From: Thraustochytrium sp. TN22
Lineage: Eukaryota > Sar > Bigyra > Thraustochytrida > Thraustochytriidae
Direction: 5' to 3'
DNA: 64,000 nucleotides
Assembly (NCBI GenBank): GCA_013306675.1
Contig: JABLUY010000012.1
Span: 1-64,000 of the forward strand
Made by a program: the position numbers and the translations under genes. Under the pieces are notes generated by a model. The model was not told the DNA's origin. It did no database searches and worked only from the letters and a program-made list of their open reading frames with translations. Each line of letters begins with the position of its first letter. Position 1 is the stretch's first letter. This document shows positions 58,755 through 64,000 of the stretch, one piece after another.

Positions 58755-61409
58755 ATGGCGGCGGCAGGCGCAACGGCGCGCGGCGCGGCGAGCGCGAGCG
58801 CAGCGCCGGCGACCGCCAGGGTGCTGCAGGTGCCGCTGGAGGCGGAGGGGCGCGGCCAGGGCGAGCGAGGACACGGGCTACGAGGACAAGGACACGAGCG
58901 CGTGGGACGCGCGGCGCTGGGAGGACTCGCCTGCAGGTACGGGAGGCTGGCGGCCGAGGCGATGGCCTGCGGGGAGCTGGTGCCGTACGTGGGCCGCGTC
59001 GTCGAAGCAGCGGCAGAGGTGGACGCCTTCAGGGAAAGTGGCCTCGGGTACGTGGTGCACGCTTTGCCCTCGGGCGCCGCGGCGCTCGAGGTGCAGGAGG
59101 AGCCGGCGGCCAGGGCCGCGCGCGCAAGAGAGGTGGCCGGGGCGCTCGCGCGCGCTCTCGCATTTTTGCACGAGCGCGGCGTGTGCCATGGCTTGCTGCA
59201 CGCGAGCGACGTGCTTGTGCAGAGCGACGGGCGCGTGCGGCTCGCGGCGTACGGGCTGCCGTGGCTCGCAGGCCGCACGCTGACCCGCGAGGAGCCCGAC
59301 TGGCTGTGGTTCGCGAGCCCCGAAACGCTGGAGCGCGCGCCGGGCACCGCGCCCGCCACCTTCGCGCCAGCCGCCGACGTTTGGGCGCTCGGCATGGTGC
59401 TGGCGTGGGTGCTGGGCGCCGCCCCGCCGCCGTCCTGGTCCGAGACCGGCCTCGTGGACCGTCTCGAGGCGCTGGCGCAACTGCAAGAAGAAGACTCGGC
59501 GGCTGCGGCCCAGGCGCCGCGCTCGCACGCGGAGGAGGTTCTCCGCGGACTGGAGGCCGTCGTCGACGCGGATCTGCGAGACTTTGTCACGCGCTGCCTC
59601 TACTTGGACCCGCGCCGCCGCGATAGCGCCGCCAAGCTCGCGGCGCACCCGCTACTGGCGGATGAGGACCAACGAGGAGCAACCCAAGAGAAGCGCGTCG
59701 CGCCGCAGACATGGAGCGAGGCCCTGGCGGTCCCCGCGAGCGCCGGCTCTGGGGCCGCCTCGGCCAACCTTATTTTCCAGCTCCAGGGCTGCGGCGGCCG
59801 CTTCCTGGCGCGGGGGGAGCTTGCGCGACGCCGCGTCGACTCGTGCGCCGCCTGGGCCGACGTGCCGGTGCGTGAGGAGCTGCAGCGCGTGCTCGCAGGC
59901 GTGGAGGAGGCGGCCGCCGGCGCGCCTGCCGGCACGCCGGCGCACTCGACGGCAGGGTCCGCGGCCAGCGGCGCGCAAGCGCCCGCACGCGCGCTCGGCC
60001 CGCACACGCTCGTACGCTGCGTGGTCAAGATGCAGCAGGCCGCGCTGGCGCTCTGCGTGCAGCCTGGGAGCGGGCAGGTCCGCGCGGAGCTAGAGCGCGC
60101 CCTGGAGCGAGCCAGCGCTGCGGCTAGCCCGCACGAGGGCTGGGAGCTGTCTGCCTCGGTGCGCGGCGTCGTGTGGCTTGCCCTACTGGGCGTGCCGCTG
60201 CGTCCGGCGCCGCCCGGCAGCGAGGCTGACGCGCTCTGCGGCGCGCCGCTGCGCGTGTGCCGCGCGCCGCACCTCGTCCTGGAGGCGCTCCGCCCCGTGG
60301 CGGCCGCGCCGCACGCCGTGGACCAGCAGCTCGCGCAGGACTTGCCGCGCTGCCACCAATACCACCCTCTGCTGCGCAGCCGCGAGGCGCGCGATCAGGT
60401 GCGCGAGGTGCTCAAGACGTGGGTCGTGAGCCACGCGGACGGCGCCTACTGGCAGGGAATGGACTCGGTGGCGGCCACGCTCTGCGCGCTGCTGCCTGGC
60501 GACGCGCCCGCGGCGCTCGCGGCGCTCGAGCGCCTCGTGCAGCGTCATCTGGCTGGTCTCTTCACCGCAGACGGCGACGCGGCGCTGCGCGCGCGCCTCG
60601 CGGCCGTCGAGCAGATGCTTGCCTTTCACGACCCGGCGCTCGCGGTCCACCTCATCGACCGCCTCGGCGTGCGCGCGGAGCACTTTGCCGTGCCCTGGGT
60701 GCTAACGCTCTTCTCACACGTGCTGCCGCTCGACGCCGTGTGGCGCGTCTGGGACTTTTGTCTCGTGCGCGAACCTGTGCGCGGCGTTCTGCTCTTCTCC
60801 GTGGCGGTGCTCGTCGAGCTGCGCGACGTGCTGCTGGCTTGCGACGACTTTGGCGCCGCCGTCGCCTTCCTTACGCGTCTCCCGGTCTCGCTGCACCGCC
60901 TTGTGCATCGTTGCTTGCAGCTCGCGCGCGCTGCAGACCGCCTCACGCCGCCCGGCATCCTCCTACGCCGCGACCCGCCCTCGCGCTGCCCCTGGCTCGA
61001 AGCGGCCACCTTGCGCGCATCTCGTGCGAACCTCTTTCTCGTCGCCGCCGACGAGGTCGCTCGCGGCCTCGACGTGGACGTTGACTTTGCCCTGCCGGCC
61101 TCCGCCTCCTCCTCGACGGTTGACAAGAAGGCTGGCGAGACGGCCAACGAGACGGCCAACGAGACTGCCAACGTGACGGCCAAGGAGACGGCCAACGAGA
61201 CGGCCAACGAGACGGCCAATGAGATAGCCGACGGGACGACCAGCGAGATAGCCCCAGAGCCCGCCCCGGCGCTCCTTGCGGCGCTGTGCGCCGCCGCCAC
61301 CACGGCGCAGCGCCCCGTCGCCGTCCTGGCCTCGGACGCTGCCGCGCGCTCGACAGCGGCGGCCCTGGCTCGGCAGCGACCCTTTGTCCTCCTCGTCGCG
61401 GCGCCGTGA
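58755..61409 (+). CDS. TBCK: TBCK: pseudokinase + Rab-GAP-like TBC + remnant rhodanese
   Basis: ~884 aa. TBCK is a subunit of the endosomal FERRY complex, binding Rab5 and mRNA. Order: degenerate kinase domain (GVCHGLLHASDVLVQSDGRVRLAAYGL, lacking a catalytic HRD Asp and DFG); linker; TBC domain starting RGVVWLALLGVPL with DLPRCHQYHPLL, TWVVSHADGAYWQGMDSVAA, FAVPWVLTLFSHVLPLDAVW, matching TBCK wording; then a C-terminal part with ETANETAN repeats (~840) and only a short rhodanese-like end (PVAVLASDAAARSTAAAL) lacking an active Cys. The N-terminus is uncertain: the best TBCK-like stretch (SEDTGYEDKDTSAWDARRW) lies in another frame at 58860-58935. The ATG at 58755 is provisional. Confidence 0.85.
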   Translation: MAAAGATARGAASASAAPATARVLQVPLEAEGRGQGERGHGLRGQGHERVGRAALGGLACRYGRLAAEAMACGELVPYVGRVVEAAAEVDAFRESGLGYVVHALPSGAAALEVQEEPAARAARAREVAGALARALAFLHERGVCHGLLHASDVLVQSDGRVRLAAYGLPWLAGRTLTREEPDWLWFASPETLERAPGTAPATFAPAADVWALGMVLAWVLGAAPPPSWSETGLVDRLEALAQLQEEDSAAAAQAPRSHAEEVLRGLEAVVDADLRDFVTRCLYLDPRRRDSAAKLAAHPLLADEDQRGATQEKRVAPQTWSEALAVPASAGSGAASANLIFQLQGCGGRFLARGELARRRVDSCAAWADVPVREELQRVLAGVEEAAAGAPAGTPAHSTAGSAASGAQAPARALGPHTLVRCVVKMQQAALALCVQPGSGQVRAELERALERASAAASPHEGWELSASVRGVVWLALLGVPLRPAPPGSEADALCGAPLRVCRAPHLVLEALRPVAAAPHAVDQQLAQDLPRCHQYHPLLRSREARDQVREVLKTWVVSHADGAYWQGMDSVAATLCALLPGDAPAALAALERLVQRHLAGLFTADGDAALRARLAAVEQMLAFHDPALAVHLIDRLGVRAEHFAVPWVLTLFSHVLPLDAVWRVWDFCLVREPVRGVLLFSVAVLVELRDVLLACDDFGAAVAFLTRLPVSLHRLVHRCLQLARAADRLTPPGILLRRDPPSRCPWLEAATLRASRANLFLVAADEVARGLDVDVDFALPASASSSTVDKKAGETANETANETANVTAKETANETANETANEIADGTTSEIAPEPAPALLAALCAAATTAQRPVAVLASDAAARSTAAALARQRPFVLLVAAP
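61130..61235. repeat. GCCAACGAGACG 12-bp repeats coding ETAN
   Basis: Tandem copies of a GAGACGGCCAAC unit (some with GAGACTGCCAAC) encode the ETAN repeats of the TBCK C-terminal linker; length is likely variable. Confidence 0.9.
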
Positions 61410-62028
61410 TTCCTTCACTGTCAAGGCGGGCGGCATAGCCTAGGCCTAGTACGAGACATAGTCCGGCAGGTCCTCGTCCTCGTCCGAGGGGCGCAAGGAC
61501 CTCAGAACCGTGGGCAGCCAGCGCTTACCACGCAGACCTGCATCCAGTCTGCGGCGCGGGAACGCGCTCGAAGCGCGCTTGAAGCGCGCTCGCGCGAGCG
61601 GCACGCGCGCAGGCAGCGCGTCCGCGGCCTCTCGGCCTGCCTGCGCAAGGCCGGCCGGTGCCTCGCTCGCGAGCGGTCTTGGCTGGCGTCGTCGCACGCG
61701 TGGGGGGCGTCGTCTCATCACCGTCTGTGCTGAGTTTATTCGTCGTCGTCGTCGTCGAAACACGAGGGAGGGGCGGCATTGGCGCACAGCGCGTGGGGGC
61801 AAGCAGGCCTGTCCTGTGTGGGCGCCGGGGCGGAGGCTTGCGTGGCGCGTCACTTTGTCGGCCGCTTCGGACGGCCTGGCGGCGCTGCCTGGCTGTCCGT
61901 CAAGCTCGAGAGAGCTAGATCTCTAAGCTAGAGCGACTGGCTCGAGAGAGAGCTGCTCGGGCGCCCAGGGCAGCGCCTGCCTCCGACGCTCGCTTGGCCA
62001 AACAAGGTCGCTCGGTCGCTCGGCCACC
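61410..62028. other. Intergenic TBCK to PILS
   Basis: 619 bp with TBCK 3' flank, a GAAGCGCGCTTGAAGCGCGC-like repeat near 61567-61588, GTCGTC triplets at 61740-61757, and AGAGCTAGATCTCTAAGCTAGAG just before 61930. No gene is seen. Confidence 0.5.
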
Positions 62029-63495
62029 ATGGCGAGCGCCATCAGCGTACCGGAGCTCATCTTGACAAGCGTCACGGCCGTGCTGCCGGTCTTCATCATG
62101 CTGGGCGCTGGCATCTGGTGCGTGCGGCGCGGCATTCTGGACGCCAAGGGCTCGGCCGCCATCGGCTTCGTGACCAAATACTGGTACGTGCCGTCACTGC
62201 TCCTGGTGCGCCTCGGCAGCGGGCTGTCCAAGTCGCTCTTCCTCGAAGTCTGGCCCATGTTCGTCATGGGCTTCATCGTCGTGGCCACCAACGCAGTGCT
62301 CGGCTCCCTGCACGTGGTCGTAGCGCGGCCCGTGCCCGCCTTCCGCAAGTGGATGCTCTACGCGCTCTGCTGCTGCAACATCACCGGCCTCCCGCTGGTC
62401 TTCATTCGCAGCATCTGCGGCTCGGGCAAGGTCCGGCGACCCTCGCGCCTGCTCACGGACGGCGCCAGCGAGTTCATGGAGGAGGACGAGTGCGTAGAGC
62501 TCGGCGAAGTCTACCTCTTTGTCTACACGCTCTTTCCTGACATCTTCATGTACGCGTCAGCGACCATCCTGGCCCACACCGAGGGCGACCTGGCCTCGGC
62601 GGCCTCCGCCTCACTGCCCTCCAGCGAGCCGCCCTGCCCGGACGAGATCGACCCGGCCTCAGCGCCCTCTGGCGACGCGCAGCAGCCCGCATTGTCCTCC
62701 TCGCCGCCAGCTGCTGCACACGACTCCTTGGATGACGCCGACACAGAGCTGGCGCTCCCAGCGCCGCTCGAGTCGTCGGAGCCGCCGCATAACGTTCTGC
62801 ACCAGGAAAAGAGCCGGCCGTCCTCGGGCTCAGGCTCGGGCTCGGGCTCGGGCTCGGCGGTGGACGCCCGGCATGAGACGAGCGCGGCGCAGACTGATGA
62901 GGTGGACGCTGAAAGGCCCATGTCACCGTCGTCGCGACGCGCCGAGGTGCTCAAGGTACTCTGGCAGGCATTCTCGCAGCCAGCCGTAAGCTGCGCCATT
63001 CTGGCGGTCATTATCGCCTTCATCCCGCCTCTGCAGGACTTTCTTTTTGACGAGAGCAGCGCGGCCGCGCCCTTCATGGCCGTGCCGCAGCTGCTGGCGC
63101 CTGGCCTCGTCTCCATTGTCAACATCGCGCTGGCCACGCTCATCGGGCTCAAGGTCACCAGGACCAAGTACAAGGAGCTCATCGGCGGAGACGAGAAGGT
63201 CATGGGCATCTCGCGCCGCACCATGGCTGTCTTCGTGCTGGGCCGCACCATCATCATCCCAGCCATCGAGTTCGTCCTCCTCTGGCTGGCGTTGGACCTC
63301 TTCCCAGACGACCAGCTCTTGCGCATCATCTTACTCATGGAGACCTTCGTTCCCTCCGCCTCCATGTCTGCCATTTGCCCCCCGCCGTGGGCCGGACAGA
63401 TCATCGGCCTCGCCCTCGTCAACCAGTACATCATCGGCATCTTTTCCATGACCGTTTTCACCTTCCTCACGCTCTTCGTCACCAGCTCAAGTTGA
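62029..63495 (+). CDS. PIN-like (PILS / auxin-efflux-carrier-family) membrane transporter
   Basis: 488 aa, single exon, with an excellent CCACCATGG start. The family covers plant PIN and PILS proteins and related carriers of other eukaryotes, with ten helices in two five-helix bundles around a cytosolic loop. N-terminal bundle: ILTSVTAVLPVFIMLGAGIW, GFVTKYWYVPSLLLVRLGSG, LEVWPMFVMGFIVVATNAVL, WMLYALCCCNITGLPLVFIR. A Ser/Pro/Ala-rich acidic loop follows (~185-320). C-terminal bundle: VSCAILAVIIAFIPPLQDFL, LLAPGLVSIVNIALATLIGL, TMAVFVLGRTIIIPAIEF, SASMSAICPPPWAGQIIGLA. The GNxGxLP-like motif is NITGLPLVF here. Substrate unknown; localisation (ER or plasma membrane) cannot be decided. Confidence 0.88.
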   Translation: MASAISVPELILTSVTAVLPVFIMLGAGIWCVRRGILDAKGSAAIGFVTKYWYVPSLLLVRLGSGLSKSLFLEVWPMFVMGFIVVATNAVLGSLHVVVARPVPAFRKWMLYALCCCNITGLPLVFIRSICGSGKVRRPSRLLTDGASEFMEEDECVELGEVYLFVYTLFPDIFMYASATILAHTEGDLASAASASLPSSEPPCPDEIDPASAPSGDAQQPALSSSPPAAAHDSLDDADTELALPAPLESSEPPHNVLHQEKSRPSSGSGSGSGSGSAVDARHETSAAQTDEVDAERPMSPSSRRAEVLKVLWQAFSQPAVSCAILAVIIAFIPPLQDFLFDESSAAAPFMAVPQLLAPGLVSIVNIALATLIGLKVTRTKYKELIGGDEKVMGISRRTMAVFVLGRTIIIPAIEFVLLWLALDLFPDDQLLRIILLMETFVPSASMSAICPPPWAGQIIGLALVNQYIIGIFSMTVFTFLTLFVTSSS

Positions 63496-64000
63496 TGATG
63501 ATTGCAGCGCGCAGCTCGGGCGGGCGGGTCAAACTGTAAAAGTAAATTATTTTGCAGAAAGAACTCCTAGACGCTGTGTGCCGTACGCCGCTGCTCGGCC
63601 GGCAGACGCCTTTTCAGTTTTTTCTTGGCACAAAAGCGGTTGAAACCATCCCTTGCATCTGCGCGGTGGCGCGCGCGGAAACCTCCTTGTGCGTATGCCA
63701 CCAGGATTGTTATGGACTCACGGACGCCCTTGGGCCTGAGTCAGGCACCCGCGTCGGAGAGAGCCTTGGATAAGATGAGGGTCCAACATCACTTCTGAAC
63801 AGTGCGTGCAATGGATCTGCCGCTCCAGGTCGGGCCGTATGCTGGCAGTGATCACTGAATGCGCCAGCGCGTGGCGTGCTTGCGGCGCGCCCCTCCAAAT
63901 GTGAACTCGGGCGCACCTGTAGCCGCCCATCACTACTGCATTGGCAGTGCGGGCCCCGGGCCCGGGCCGTCGCTCCGAGCTTCAGACCAGCCAGTGATGA
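63496..64000. other. 3' end of window, no gene seen
   Basis: 505 bp after the PILS stop, probably including its 3' UTR with an AT-richer 63535-63560. No family-like frame is visible; a gene could start beyond the window. Confidence 0.5.

Overview
This window is nuclear DNA of a GC-rich unicellular eukaryote. The genes encode spliceosomal, vesicle-tethering, ER-glycosylation and signalling proteins. Three genes have clean GT-AG introns and most others are single open frames. No prokaryotic operon structure is visible. The exact lineage cannot be fixed from sequence alone. Pro-Thr 'LPT/APT' repeats, an EF-hand-fused voltage-gated K+ channel, PIN-like carriers and an ADAM-type protease would fit a stramenopile or haptophyte-like protist, but that is inference.

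Layout. 1-3.9 kb: low-complexity GC-rich DNA, no gene. 3.9-11.1 kb: compact genes in alternating divergent and convergent pairs: ALG13 (-), a degenerate DHHC protein (+), a ~105-bp tandem repeat array with a small hypothetical gene (-), a DnaJ/Hsp40 (+), a Siw14/Oca-like pseudophosphatase (-) and an ARM-like helical-repeat protein (+). 11.1-17.8 kb: a transposon graveyard. It holds a Copia-like reverse transcriptase relic and a young LTR element (12612-15171) with 367-bp LTRs, a 5-bp target duplication and only a Gag-like ORF. That element sits inside an older LTR of its own family. Next to it are a solo LTR with its own target duplication, a ~210-bp AT-rich block that looks foreign, and further decayed LTR pieces. 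17.8-35.4 kb: an ADAM-like metalloprotease (-), a UvrD/FBH1-like helicase (-), a small TPR protein (+), a 1445-aa membrane protein with an acidic tail (+), VPS41 (-) and a Glu/Val-rich protein (-). 35.4-39.2 kb: no gene seen. 39.2-48.4 kb: a standalone tRNA-synthetase-type anticodon-binding protein (+), UNC50 (-), a small unknown protein (-) and PRP19 (-), separated by gene-poor repeats. 48.4-64 kb: EF-hand Kv channel (+) with a partial tandem duplication of its 3' end, HIT protein (+), PAXBP1/GCFC (-), LARP4-type RNA-binding protein (-, three exons), TBCK (+) and a PIN-like/PILS carrier (+).

How the genes work together: they form no single pathway. Several belong to conserved eukaryotic modules. 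VPS41 (HOPS), UNC50 (Golgi) and TBCK (TBC protein of endosomal RNA transport) act in membrane traffic. PRP19 and PAXBP1 act in splicing. LARP4 and the anticodon-binding protein are RNA-linked. Divergent neighbours share intergenic regions of about 160-350 bp that probably act as bidirectional promoters. The most distinctive system is the gag-only LTR retrotransposon family with nested insertion at 12.4-15.9 kb. No tRNA, rRNA, CRISPR or other RNA gene could be supported.
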